Shown: in pieces, positions 32,283 to 46,608 of the stretch
Layout of the letters: each line of letters begins with the position of its first letter
How positions within the stretch are numbered: the stretch's first letter is position 1
DNA from: Purshia tridentata
Lineage: Eukaryota; Streptophyta; Magnoliopsida; Rosales; Rosaceae
Assembly (NCBI GenBank): GCA_003254885.1
Contig: QANT01001066.1
Span: forward strand, 1 to 64,000
Reading direction: 5' to 3'
DNA: 64,000 nucleotides
Translations under genes and position numbers: made by a program
The notes under the pieces: generated by a model
The model's database searches: none
What the model was told of the DNA's origin: nothing
Seen by the model: the letters and a program-made list of their open reading frames with translations, nothing else

Positions 32283-35200
32283 ATATATGCTGGAATCTAT
32301 TAAAATCATGAATGTTTTAGATTAATAATTTAACAACTTAACATGTTAGACAACTAAAGAGAGAATTTCCCACACTAAACAACATTAAAGTGGTGCATTT
32401 TAAGTATTACTTCTATATAATATATGCTGTCCACCCAGCTCTCAACAACTGCATGCCCTTTATATATTTGCCCAAGTTAATGATTGCTTAGAATTAGAAC
32501 CTTGATTATATATATGTCAATATGTGTGTTTGCTATGTGACAGAGAAGATAAGAAGCAGAAATGCAAGGGTTGTTTGCAAGCAAGACTACGGTTTTCCTC
32601 AACTTGAACTTCACATAAAGGGGCATGTTACATGTATAGGATCTCCGAACTGATCCCCAGAAATATAGACCAAAAGCCTTTTTTGACTTCTTCTTACTGG
32701 AAGTAAAGTCATTATGATCACATGGGAAAGGGCCACGTGGCACACCATTCAAGGGCCTTAATTATATATCATATCATATGATTCATATCATCCACCCCCA
32801 CCCCACCCTTAATTTAATCACAATATTAATTAATTAATTTTGCGGTTCCCCATGTATGGGATTTGTTACATGATTACAATATTAATTAGTCTCATGCATG
32901 TTTTCATGGTTCCCCCAGAATTCAGAAAAGAGAAGTTTTGGATTTCCAAGGGAAGCAGAACAGAAGCTCCCTTGTTTCATACATTGTATATTAAGCTGCA
33001 CTGCCACATTATATATGGACCAAACCCTATAAATAAAATAACAATACGTAGCTAGCCAAAGTCTAGAATATATATATATAAGAGTAGACACCTTTTTCTT
33101 TTTTCTTAAAATTTGATATGCATGTAAATATATAGCTATATTATATATTAGCTTAGCCTATACAAAAGGCACTGTAGTTGGTGGTGATGATCTAAAACCC
33201 CACCCCTCATGTCGATACTGCAAGTTTTTGTAGAAACCATGGTAATTGCTAATTGAAGAACTGCAAGTAGAATTGAACTTGTCATGCTGTGATTGGTTGC
33301 CTGCTGGGATGTCCATAATTCATTGCTGTACTGTCATGAAGAGAACTAGATCAGAATCAGCAGATCATGATAAAGCACCAACCTCAAAAAATGTTCAACG
33401 GGGGTCGATCAAAGCTGAAAGATGGGTTTATGTTATGTTATGTTGTTGTAATCGAATGTAATGTGGACCCCCACTTTGACCTTGTTGATGTGGGGTCCAG
33501 ATCGAGCTATTAGGCTAAGGGTAGAAAAGACAGCTGGTGGCAAGTAAGTAAATCACAGCCGTCCATGGATGTAGAGGATAATTGATCATGATGTCAGACT
33601 GACCGGTAAGGTTACAGGTAGGAGATGAGAGTGGTGACGTTGAGAATTGAGGAGAGGTACGTGTGAGAGATTAAGCGCAAGTGTCATGCGTGCAAATCAA
33701 TAGCGTTATCATAATCAGGACTGATGGGATTATAAAATTAATATGCATACCCAACCCAAACACACCTCATGATGTAGCTGTATTATGTATAATTTAATTA
33801 CAGGGGCATTCATACCCATCCACCAAGGGTTGCAAGCTTGCAATAATTTTATTATTCATATTAATAATATTATTATTATTATAAATTAGGTTATATATAT
33901 ATTATTAAGGATGTGGGTGGTTCACATGGAAATTGAAGACAAAAGGCCTGTAGAGTACTGCACAGAGAATCCCAGTTGGGGTTTGTTCTCTTGTGGGTTG
34001 GTTGTGGGGAGTGGGAGGGCTTGTCATGCTACAACGTGGGGCAAGTGTTTCTCTCAGTGCCACTCACTCAATAATGAGTTAGGAAAAAGTTAAACTATCC
34101 TACCCTATATATATATATATACATGTTGTGGGATTTTATAGCATGGACCACCCTCACAATCTTAGGACCTTAATTTGTTTAAGAAGCTAGCCCTGTAGAT
34201 CGAACATATATATATGGTCCAGAGAAGTCACCATGACCAACTTCATCCTAAATGTACCTGATTATTCAATTCATATAAAGTGCTAAAACTTGGCTTTATA
34301 GCACTAATTAATAAGCACATTTGATCAATTAATTGGAATTAAAGAGTATGCATGAATCATGAAAACAGTTGATATTTGTACGTATGTGACTACTAAACAT
34401 GGTCGAAACTTATTTTGACATATAATTATCAACATATATATGCACACCATCATCTTTTTGTTAGGATGAATCTTGGTATCGTACATAATGCATTTTTTAA
34501 TTTTTATCATTTCGACATCACCCATTATGTTAGTGAAGGGTACAGTATAAACATGTGACGCACAGAGAAGTACTAAGAAAATAGTGAGGGGATAGGGATG
34601 GCTAACCATGGTCTTTTGAAGAATTCCAAAGCCAAAAACCTAATTGTGTTAATAACTTAGGGGAGAGAGAGAGAGAGAGAGGCTGCTGGATTTGGTAGAG
34701 ATTCTCAAAATGTCTCATCAAACACATATATGGTGGTCGGTGATTTCCTCAATGATGATTGGCCCATTACACTTTCAAATTTCTAATCAAAGGCCACCAC
34801 CCTCCCCCACAAGGGCCACATGAGAGAGAGAGAGAGAGAGAGAGAGCTTTGGGAATTTGTTTCTTAAATAAATTAAGAAACCGGGCCAGACCTAATATTT
34901 GTTCTTTAAATTTGGGCCACCCTTTATGATAAGTCCCTAAAAATGTCTAACATAATGACAATTATGATATTAATTAATCGATAATGATAAACATATTATT
35001 ATGATGTTACTTGTATAGCACCATCTCTTGATCTTTGAAGTGGTCATACATGACTCCAAAAAGGAGCCCAACTTTTGGACCAAAACAAAAGGCATTTTCA
35101 TCTGACCTCTAACATCAAAGGAATCAACTAATTAAATCCGAATTATATAATAAATTACATACTTCATTATACGATTCTAACTCTAATCCTTGTCCTTCAT

Positions 35201-38200
35201 CATCCCGACAGGTTATATCAGACCCCAGTTTATGTGCCTCACTTTCATCGTAATCACCTTTGTTAAAACCTTAATTAATCATTCTTTCTCTAATTGTTCT
35301 TTTTATTTTCTGAAAGATGATCGAATTAACTTATCATACTAACATTAAAGTCCTTGAATCTTGATATATATACAAAAAAAGCTGCTACCACAAACAACTA
35401 CAATTTGTGGATATCAGAGTGGCTTCTGAAATAGTTGAAAAATGCAAAGGAAAACCCATCAAGTCTTGATGACCCACAAGACCACAACCACAAGTCACAA
35501 CATGAAAGCCATAGCTTAAAGACCAGAGATCGAGGTTTGATCGTGTGAAGGCCAGAGAGGTCAACCCATGTTGACCTTGAATTATGGTTTGATTGTCTCA
35601 GTGCAATCAAGAAAGGAAACATCTATCTCTCTAGAGAGTCTATACTATCAAAAAATATATATATATATTAAGAAAGGGAAACATCTCTCTCTATCATTAG
35701 CTTCGATTCGGTAGATATATAATAACGCCATACTTTACTAGCTACCACAACTCCTACATAATACTTGCTAATTATTAATATATGCTGCAACATTCACATT
35801 CCATCACCGTTTTCTTGGTTGGTCACTCCTATATATTCAATTAAACACTGCTAGTTCATATACACGATGGCGATATACTAACATCTTCAAAAAAATAAAG
35901 TAATTAAACTTATTCGGACGGACAAGAATAAAAAACCTGATAATGAGACAAACAATATATATATTTGGACAAGATAAGTCTTAGCATATCGAGAAATTAT
36001 TATGTATAATTGTAATACGTACTATTATATAGTTTAATTAATCCACATGATATAATAAGGTGAATTTTACTAATTTTATATCTTAAAAATATAAAATCGA
36101 TCGTCATCCATTATACAAAATAATTTTAGGTCATCCACTCTAAAATAATTTCTTTCACTTCCAATTTTCCTTTGTTCTTGTTCTTTCTTTATTTTCTTTC
36201 CCCAACTCTATATATAGTGCCGTTAGCTTTTTTGTTTTCTTTTTAGAATTTATTTTTCTTCATGCCAATTATTCTAATTTCTAACTCTACTAATATATAT
36301 AAGCGCGCGCCTTTTGAATTCCATGGAGGTGGAAGGAAAGGTATTTTTCTTATTGAATGATACTAAATAAATTTAATAATGATGATGATGATGGTGATGA
36401 TGACTATGACAATTATCAAAAAATAAAAAAAAGGATACATATTCTTCCTGCCAATTAATATCAATATATATGGACTATTTAATCCTGGTAATAATTTGAA
36501 GAACTAAATTTTGCTTCCAATATTATTGTGACATGTCATGGTTTTTTTTTATCCATGAGGCCAGTGTAGAGTTTATTTATGGCATCTAATTCATGCATAG
36601 AGAATCTCCAACTCCAAGTCGAGTATCTAATCATCTCCTCGTTTTGTAGACTCTGGACCGGACGGTTTTGATCTAGCCTTGTTCTTGTCCTTGTTGTCCC
36701 ATCCCATATAATAAAGGGTGTTATGTGTATATGTGTAATTATATATATATATTAAATAATATACTCCCTCGAGTTAATAGAAAAAATGTAGAGTTCCTTT
36801 GGTATCTTCTCGAAAACTGCTTTTTGTTTTCGCCTCTAATATTTATAGATAAAATAAAGAAAAAAATCTTTTAAAACAGTTTAGAATACCAAACATATCG
36901 TTAATTATCTAAATAAAATTACTTCAACTCTTTGATTTATTGCTGTTTTTCCCCTTCAAGCACAACTTAACAACAATTTAAGTTCAGACAGCAGTGCGCG
37001 CCATTAAGTTGTGTGTGTTTAGGGTTCATAATTTGTGATTTAATTACCTCGAGGAATTAAATTAATAGAGGTACGATCATCACAGAAAATATAAGCATAG
37101 GTTCAAAGTTCAAACTCAGAAAGAAAAGTTGATTTTACTATGTGTTGGAGATCTTAGAATAATATTATCGCTAAGTTGTCCCTATATAGAGGCTTTTTTT
37201 ACTTTTGCGTTTTTTGCTAGGCAATTTAAACTGTTTTCAAGTGCTATTTGTGACATACATAATCAAATTGAAGACTATTAATTTTAAAAACTTGTCCTTG
37301 AGCAACAATTTCTTTCATTATGGTCCTCAAATATATAACTTTGATAACGTTGATTCCAGTGATTTTTGGAGTAGCTTATATTTGTCCACAATGTCTTTTG
37401 CACAGAAGGTGTTAGGATCGATTAGATAGAATGGGAAAAACACACAATTAAACCTCATGGGCTGGACCAATCCCAACAGAAGGGAATATTTCAGGTCAAG
37501 ATCCATTTTGAAGGTTTTATTGATTCTTTTGAATCTTTTGATAAGAGGTAACAATGACTTTACATGATTCTTTTCTTATTTTACATAGTATGATTAATAA
37601 TTTCGAATAGTCTTGTTATATTGAGTTTATAAATTTTAATTATATTTTCGGTCTTGGTATCAAGTGGGCATACGTAATTAATTATACCGGCACTTATAAT
37701 TGGATGCACCTCTCTTTCTTGTTATGTGAGAGACTGTCAGTCGACGTACCCTAATGGCCCAAGTAATTGAATTATAATTTAAAGAATGCATGTGTTAACA
37801 ATGTTGTTCTTAGTTAAGGTTAATAAAATGTTATAAAATCAGTGCTATTATAGTCACAAATTTAAATATTTCTTTTACTGATGGAAGTGGTAAAGAATGG
37901 GAATAAGCTAGTACTTGCTACAACTATGGTGAAAAAGACACTTCCATAGATTGGTGTTATTACATAATTTCCTTTTATATATATGATATTTTTTAATTAA
38001 AGAATTATTTTTGTGGATGAGAAGGTTTCCAAGAGTTAATTGTCATAAGATATATATGTATTATTAAACATAGGTGCAGTAACTTCAAGTGCCATATATT
38101 TTTGGACTTTCCTAGCTTGGCTAGACCAACTCTGAAAGCAATGGAACTATATATGGGTAGCTTTAATTTGCTTTAATTTCTTTAATTCTAACTAATACAG

Positions 38201-39157
38201 CGGTTAAAAGCAGCATGCACTGTAATAGCTCGTGATTTTTTGGCTTATAGATTGTTCATTGTTGTTCCCTTTACGCAACCTTCTCAAATTGATATATTAA
38301 TATTTTGAATAAATATATTTTAGCTTAAATTAAATAAACATAAAATCTAATAACTAACTAGCATTTTTATATTATTTTTGTGAGTAATATTATATAATAA
38401 AAATTTATTGAAGATATTATTTCTCATCATATATATGCATGTATGAAAACGTGAGACTCTTGTATATGTAAATTTCACATAAACAGTTGTTGAGATATTA
38501 ATTCTATTGAATTGTCCATTTCTCCTAAATTTGATTCCCCTAATAAAAAGAAGTAAATTTCACATAAATCTCAGCTTATAAAAGATGTGGTAAGTAAACC
38601 TAAAAATAATTTACAAAGGTATACTCAATCGTGTAAATACAAAAGTATTTTTTCAGGCGCGCACATTGCCTTTGTGTCTTACAAAAATAAGATATACAAT
38701 TATATAAGTTAATGTCAAACATAATAATTTTTTCTCATTTATTTTTAAAATCAGACTACGAATGTGTGATTTACATTCCATCCAAGTTTTTTTTCTTTTA
38801 CACCTCACCAATCACCACGAAAGATATTGCTTCCTCATTGTAAACATTTTGGTAATTAAATGCAAGCTAAAATTGAAAGAATGGAAAAAGAATTAAAGGT
38901 GTTAATGTACTTCGAAACGTTTCTCCGACAAATGCGGATACTTGCCGCCTTCTTTACTCTCCTATCACTTGTTTTCGAACCAAAAAGAAAAAGGAAATAG
39001 GAAAAAAGACTTTAGTTTAAAAAAGTCTTTCTTTTTTATTTTCGGACACAGAAAAAAACAAAAATATTAAAATAGAAAAACAAGCACTGCCACTACAGTT
39101 AGCTCGATGACAATTAGCTAGTTTATTATTAGCAATTCGGCAATATTTCGTATTTAA

Positions 39158-39188
<31 letters not shown>

Positions 39189-39622
39189 ATTAATTTGTTG
39201 CGTATGAAGAAGAGCTGTTTTGTATGAAAAGTCAGCTCCCACCTCTCTACTCTCTCTCTCTCGCGATCGATCTCCTTCTTTCTTCAAAACCATTCTCTCT
39301 TTCATGTCCACTTTGTTTGTTCTTGAGAATTAAGATCACACACACACACACACAACAACATCATATATATATATATATATCATCACCTTCATCTCTATCT
39401 AAAAACCCGTTTCTTTATTGCTTTCTTGCTTCATTCCTCATAATCTAAACCCAAAAACCCATCTATAACTTTTTGGGTGTGTTAACACCCAAAAACCCAA
39501 ATAGCAATTAAACCCAAGGATTGCATGCCTTTTACGTGTGTGTTTGGTACTAGGGTTGATATCTTGATGATCAAATGATCCCAGTAACTGATCAGCTTTG
39601 GCCATAAAAGTAGTATCATGCC
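31035..39622. other. Long AT-rich spacer upstream of the WRKY gene
   Basis: 8.6 kb with no recognisable gene on either strand; open frames are short and have no family features. Simple repeats include a (TA)n-(GT)n compound run at about 32247-32283 and (GA)n at 34663-34682 and 34821-34846. One unresolved base (n) sits at 32097 in a poly-A run. ATG and GAT triplet clusters occur near 36380. The last ~450 bases, with CT, CA and TA runs, are probably the WRKY 5' UTR or promoter. Confidence 0.5.
39161..39380. repeat. CT, CA and TA microsatellites in the WRKY 5' region
   Basis: A (CT)14-type run occupies 39161-39188, with a shorter CT run near 39248-39263. (CA)7 lies at about 39339-39353 and (TA)n at about 39364-39380. 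CT/GA runs close to a plant promoter can act as sites for BBR/BPC GAGA-binding proteins; here that is inference. Confidence 0.75.
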
Positions 39623-42600
39623 ATGTGCAGCTTTTTGATACCATCAACAAGGATTATGGAGAATTTCCAAGGTGATTTGACAGACATACTAAGAGCTGGT
39701 GGTGCTGCTGCTGCTGCTACTGCTACAGCTTCTACTGGTGGACCTTATGGGTGCAGTGGAGGCGCACAAGTACCGGATCATAACCAAGACCCTAATATTA
39801 ATGCTGCCGCCGACTGGCTTCACTTTCCCTCTGATCACTCCATGAAATTCTCATCACCATCTGCCATGGAAGAAGAAGAACCCCGGGACAATTTCGGCGA
39901 CCCGTTTTGTTCCTACATGCGAGATCCGCTTCTTCACAAGCTGGACCTATCCGGTTCGGTTTCGACCGGGTTTTTTAGTAGCTCGAATTCATCAGAAATG
40001 ACTCATATAAGTGCTCACCATGTGGATGAAGGTGTTCCTAGTACTGCTGCTGCTGCTGCTTTTGCTTTCGGTCATCATCAAGTTGATCAAATTTCAAAGA
40101 GGCCGTGCAACATATTTTCGCGGATGCTTCAGATCTCTCCGAGTGGTGCTTCTGCTGTCGTGTCGCCATGTGATTCGCCCGTGATGGGTGCAGCTTCGTC
40201 GCCTAGGGGAGTTAATAAGGGCTCATCAGCTGCTGCAGCTGCTATGCTTCCAAGCGACATGATTAATGGCAACAGCTCAAAAGGTTGCTTGCTCGACAAC
40301 ACCGGAGAGGGCCTGCAGATCTCATCTTCTCCCCGGAATCCGGGTATCAAGCGAAGGTGTGTATGTGTTTGTGTGAACATGAGATCATTTAATATTCGAC
40401 AACTTGATGATTCCTTCCAGCAATTAAATTATATATATATATATGTACTACTTATTACTACTTAATCATATATTAATTAATCCTTAGCTTATTAATTGTG
40501 ACATTACAACACCCATAATTAATGATTAATTGAATGGATTTTCTTGCAATTAACTTGGGCGGGTGAGTTCATGAGCATACATGTGATGAAGAGATTTAAG
40601 AAATAGGGTTTGTAATAAAGTATAGATATTAATTTTTTGTTATAATTAATCAACCTTTGGACCTTAGGTTGACCGTAATAAAGTCTTTGACGAGCTAGCT
40701 CACTCTAGATATATAGCTATGACTGTTTTTCAGGTGATCGAGATTGTTAAGTACTGTCAATATTATTCATGATATCTTTGTAGGTTTTAATCAAACTGTT
40801 GATCGAAAAGGTGGAGAGGGGGTCCGATCAAGTTTGTGTCACAATAACAATCACAGACTTAGTTTTCATATATATCTCTATCCTTTATCTCTTCAGCTAC
40901 TTTTCTTCCCAAACCCACCTGAAAGGTTGAAAGCTAGAAATTAATCACTGTTTGTATATTCTTGCTGCCCCAAAAGATTTCAATTACGCCCAAAAGTGGG
41001 GTAAATGAGACACTTTTTGGCGCCCACTAATCAAAATATCATTGTAGATATCATAATAATTAAGTATAATTAATTATGTTTGGCTAGCATTGTATAAAAT
41101 TATATATATGTGTATATGGGCTGCAGGAAGAGCCAGGCGAAGAAGGTGGTCTGTATTCCAGCGCCAGCAGCTGCAAACAGCAGGCCAACTGGAGAAGTAG
41201 TTCCATCTGATCTGTGGGCATGGAGAAAGTACGGTCAGAAACCCATCAAAGGTTCGCCTTATCCAAGGTTAGTCTCACTTATTTACTTACTTCTCCATCA
41301 TCATCATTTTCCACAACAGAAAGTTCATTCCTTAAAATAAAACAAAACAGCCTTATAAATATATAAGGCTGCCATTTCCATGCATTTCACTGACAACCAT
41401 CAAGAGTTTCTGTTCCCTTTAGTTCCATCTTTACCATCTATATTCGCATTAAATGCAATATCTTAAGTAGAGTGACTTAATTCACCATGCATATATGGGT
41501 GACATACCGGTGTTTCTATGATCAATTATGGAAGCTCTACAAGTACCTTTTGATAATTAAATGTGGACAAATTTATTTTTTATTATTTGTATATAAATCT
41601 TCATATATTGTTATTATTCGATGTGGTTATATGTCATAGAATAACTTTACGAAAACTAAACTCAAAACACTTATCATTATCTTAATTTACAATACGTTTC
41701 TCTCAACAGACACCTAATTAATTAACATATTATGGAATTAAACCCGCCATTCAAATAGGAATATATTGATCGATCATCTAATCAATATATGGCTCATATA
41801 TATTTATATGTTGACAAATAATTAGACTGTATGTATGTGTATGAGAAAGAATATTTTGCTGTGAATTAATACTATTACTAGTGATACATGATATATGAAA
41901 GCAAAGATATATAGTAAGTAGTTAATTAATTAAATCAAAGAGTTTATGCATCAATCATCATGATCGTCTCAATTCATGGTTACAGGGGTTACTATAGATG
42001 CAGCAGCTCAAAGGGTTGTTCAGCAAGGAAACAAGTAGAGCGCAGCCGGACTGATCCCAACATGTTGGTCATCACCTACACTTCTGAACACAACCATCCC
42101 TGGCCAACCCAGAGAAACGCCCTTGCCGGTTCAACCCGATCCCAACCATCTAAAAACAGTGCTGCTTCAAAGACCTCCCCGAGCCATCATTCTCAGCCTC
42201 AACAAAAGCCAAGTAGCCCAAAAGAAGAACAAAGGGGGGAGAGCATGAACGAGCATAATGGGATGAGCAGCACTTCAACCACTACAGTGAGTGCATCTCA
42301 TGTGAAGGAAGAGGTAGTTGAGGACATTGAGAAGCAATTGGAGCTTCATCATAATCAATTCATGAGTACTGATCATCATCATGATCAAGGGTTTCCGTAT
42401 AGACCATCAATGCCTAATGACGATGCTCATGATCATCATCAGTCCAATAGTAATATTAACAATTACCAGTCTCAGTCTCATCATGAGGACTTCTTTGCTG
42501 ATTTGGGAGAAATTGAGGCTGACCCACTAAACCTATTGTTCTCACAGTGTTTCACAGCAGATGAGCAGCAACAGCAAAAGGGAGGAAGCAAGGCATCAGA

Positions 42601-42697
42601 AGCTGCTGCCTTGGATCCATTCAGTCTCTTTGATTGGTCAGGGGACAACAACAGCAACAACAACTCATTTGGTGATCAAGCCAAGAGGCGTTTATAA
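39623..42697 (+). CDS. Group IIe WRKY transcription factor, WRKY14/WRKY35-like
   Basis: DNA-binding factor recognising W-box (TTGACY) sites. Exons are 39623-40356, 41127-41267 and 41986-42697; 528 aa. The N-terminus reads [19 protein letters not shown]; the related Arabidopsis WRKY14 also has an MCS start before [10 protein letters not shown], so I chose ATG 39623 over 39656. The group IIe motif [11 protein letters not shown] precedes WRKYGQK at 277-283. The zinc finger is C297-X5-C303-X23-H327-X1-H329. Intron 2 falls at the conserved YPR/GYYRC site of group II WRKYs. The tail is His/Asn/Gln-rich and acidic ([20 protein letters not shown]) and ends near [12 protein letters not shown]. The gene looks intact. 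Confidence 0.93.
41348..41371. repeat. Perfect short hairpin in WRKY intron 2
   Basis: CAGCCTTATA, a 4-base AATA spacer, then TATAAGGCTG: ten-base inverted repeats with no mismatch, about 80 bp after the donor of intron 2. It may be a chance palindrome or a small RNA stem. Confidence 0.7.
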
Positions 42698-45600
42698 CAA
42701 CATCAGGCTAGCTAGCTTGATAAATTGAATTGAAAGAGATCTCCCCAGTACCCCACTAAAACAAGAGTTAAGAGAGTGGTACTCTTTTTTTTAAGTACTA
42801 ATTAGTTTTTGTGGTGCAGTTTTTATTTTCTTGTTATTTACCAAATTAATATAGTCAGGGGATTAATAGGGGGAGGAGAATGAGATGATGAGTCACATTG
42901 AGTGGAAGAGTTGAAGAAAGAGGGTGCAGTGCTGGTTGATTTGGGAGTCCCACATTCCCTTTTGGAATTTTGGTGGATGGGACAGAAAGCTGAGGAACAG
43001 AAGGTTTCTACAGTGGAAACAAGTACATCTCCATCACACAACACACAGACATGACTACTGCAAAGAAAGTGCAGTGAGGATTGGATGGACAGCAAGATGG
43101 GACATGCTTTTAACTTGCCCTTCCTTTCTTCTTTTCAAGTGGGAAAAATTATTATTATTACCATTATTCAACCGCAACCTTTGGTCATGCATGTGGATAT
43201 GTGGGTGGGTATTCTGAAAAGAAAAGAAAAAAAAAATAGAAAAAACCCTTCTTTATTGCTTTGCTTTGGTGAGACTGAGAGAGGTTTGAAGGCAAAAGAA
43301 AAAAGAAAGAAAGTGAGAGCTAGATGACAAAAGAATCTAGGAAGAAAGAAAGACTTAATACTTGAAAAAGCTTTGCTTGACCTTTCTTATCAGTCTTGTC
43401 TAGGGATGTGTAATTGGGGAGATAAAAATACACGCTTTGGGTTCCTCAGCTTTCTGTTTCTTTTATTATCCATCGATTTATATATCCAAGTTGTTAATTT
43501 GTGCTAATTACTTTACTTACTTTGGATGTTTACTTATTTATTAAAGTGTTTTATTACTTAATACAAAATTACTCTTGATGATGAGTCTCATCCATCATGA
43601 ATCCATGAATCATGATGATGATGATGAATATATATTAATTAATCATTTTGCAAAGTCAAATGGTCATACTTAGCTACTTGTGGTCCTGTGGAATATTGTA
43701 CGAAGCATGCACGTAAGTTATTTCTTACTTAAGTTTATTTATTTATTCTGACAAGCTTCTGGGCCTCTGGCAATTAAGCTGATTATAGAAGAATAAAATA
43801 GATGTGATTTTGTTTTTTTTTTTTCAAATATATGTGATTTCAAAACTAGACAACTAGAGCTTTAAATATATAAAATTATACATTGCACAAGAATAAATAT
43901 TATATATTGTGTCTCGAATGACTTCAATAGTTCAATGCGGGATTTCAGTGTACGCGTATATCGCTTGTAAAATGAAAAGTTTGTTGTTTTTTTTTAATTA
44001 TTATTTTTTATTTGTTGGTGTTATTTTATGACCAAAACAGAGTCTTGTTACTTTGTTAGGGTATTTGAGATTGTTATTTGAAAGTTTACTTCTTCAATAT
44101 TATAGAGCTGGTTTAGTATTATAAGCTTCATCAAATTACGGTTTTTTTAAATTAAATACCCTTTATTAGACCAAAGAATTAAATAAAAATAACCTAATAA
44201 AAATAAGAATACCAATATAAAATTAAGCAAGCAAAATAAAATAAATAAATAAAAACAAAAATACTCCATCACCTTATTAGGTGAATAGAGTAAGGAGTTC
44301 TAAAACTATCAAAGTTTTCAATTTTTTAAAAATAATAATACTAAATAATTTAAAAAATATATAATTAGAAAATCTCATTAGCTTGTGTGTTCGCGTATCA
44401 AAAAGCTAGTCAGAAATAAAATAAAATGCTTGAAACGAGTACAACCTTTTTTTTAAGTATAAAAACGATATCAAAAAAGACTAGAGGCACTAAAATCGAA
44501 AGTGGATTTAATGGTGATAAGGAACATTCCAAGACTCGTCTTCTGAAAGAGTAGTACGTTGTGAAAATTTAATGTAATACCTTATTAAGATTATTTGATT
44601 CATAGAAAGTTTTTTTCACCATTTATATTTTGGATTCTAGTTGATTAGACTTTCTTACTTACAGAACAGATACTAAGTTTGGTCATTTGACAATTCCTAT
44701 TGCAGAATTTAGGGTTCTGTAAGTTCTTGAATGAGAAATTTAATTAAGCAAGTTGCTAAAAAAAAAAAACCAAAATTGAAGGCACTAGTACTACATAATT
44801 CTATGTTAAATTGGATATCCTATAATATCATATTAATGATATATATATATAGTATATAGCTGGTTTCTTGTACACATGTCATGATTTGCCTTTGCATGCA
44901 TCTGGAAACATTTTGTGCCTCCCTTGGTAATGGAAGCAACCTTCACTCAATTTATTGAGAAATAGTGACACTAGCTAAGTTCTGTCAAATCCATCAACTT
45001 TAATGGACATTTTTATATACACCCTCCTTTCTATTGACACATCAACAGGGAAGAAAAGGAACAGTCCAAAAAGTTCTTCTTAAATGGTTTCACTTATATT
45101 CTTGATTGATGGGGTAAGAGTCATTATGTATTTCAGGGAAATTGGTGCAATTGGGTTAATGGGAGTGACTGTGACCATGATTTTGAAAAGAATGAATTGG
45201 AGTTATAATTGTGGCATACATAAAGTTTCATGACCATTTTAGGATTCCTCTTGAAATGTACGTTTGGTGATTCTTGATGATGTGCAGTTTCAGAATTTTT
45301 TCACCCTAAATCTAAGAACAGTTATTCATTTTTACAAGAAAGATATATCGTTTCCAAGTCTTTGTATATGTTTGGTCAGGTATTAATGGAAGTAAATAAT
45401 GCTATCACATAATTAAGGTTGAAGCTTTTTTATGGGCATTACTAAACTCATCAAATTTAAGTGTCTCAGACTTACACTTCTTATGTTTAAGGTGTACTTG
45501 GGATACCTCATGCTAGCTTAATTTTAAGTTTTAAATAACTTCCTCTCAAATAATGGCCGGCCCTAATTTATTTCACCTAAATTTTTCATCATCTTTTGTT

Positions 45601-46608
45601 TGAACTTTTGAAGCCATGCATAGAGATCTCAACTCAAATTCAATTATTTAGTAGATGAAAAGATCACTGTATTCATGTATGTGCATGATACATGCAGAGT
45701 GCAGTAGCCATATATTCAAATTGGGTTGGTGAGACCAAGGATTATTAGTCGATGCGCCCTCTAGTACTATTATTGTGGGACCTATAATCATACCGTCGGT
45801 CGCATCAACCTCAGTCGTTTTGTGCATTACTACACTGCTCAGTGGTGTTTGTTGGCCATCAATTACTATATTATCAACTTTTAAGCTTTAACCAACAAGT
45901 TTACTTTGATTAAATAACTTTTTATTACTATATTATCAATATTCTTTAGGTAATTAATTCAGAGATTTTATATATTATCCTTAAAAGATGATTTGACCTG
46001 CTTGGTTGAGCTTAATTCAGCATATTCATATAATTTAGGCCTACGTACGATACCTTCCTCCTCCTCCTCCAGTTGTAGCAATTCGCTTCACAGACACAAG
46101 TGTGCATTCAAATTCAGTTTTCCTTCCTCCATCTTAGTTTAAGTCAACCCAATTCCCTCCAATCCCTCTATAATTCAAACTTCACCGACTCAGAAATAAC
46201 AGGGATGGCGAAAACGATCATCAAAAATCGCTTTTTATCTTATTGGGCTTTTAGGAGGCCCAGAGGCAAGAGCAGAGCCCAAACAAACAATAAGCTGCCC
46301 AACTCACAACCGCTGGCCCAAAGATTTGTAACCGCTACTTTGACAGTTGGACGGGGACCAGTTTGGTCCTTAATTTCATTGATTAAATTGCACCAATTTT
46401 CCATGTGGTTGACAGGTTCAGTGGAAATATAGGAAGCTCTAAGAAAAAGAGTGAAGGGTGGCAGGTTGTCAGCCACATAATTAAGTATTACATTGATTGC
46501 AATCAGTTGTTGAAAGCCAAATTTTTATGGTTTCATTGCCAATAGTCCAGTAGTAGCTACAAATTTGTTCAGTTGGTCTCTTATTTGGGTTTGGCGAGCA
46601 AAACAAGA
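42698..46608. other. Spacer between the WRKY and SDR genes
   Basis: 3' UTR of the WRKY gene followed by AT-rich DNA, with ATGATG triplet repeats near 43614-43627. No gene is recognised. Just upstream of the SDR gene, an ATG at 46205 opens a 75-codon frame (MAKTIIKNRFLSYW) ending at 46432. It has no recognised family and could be a 5' leader frame or chance. Confidence 0.45.
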
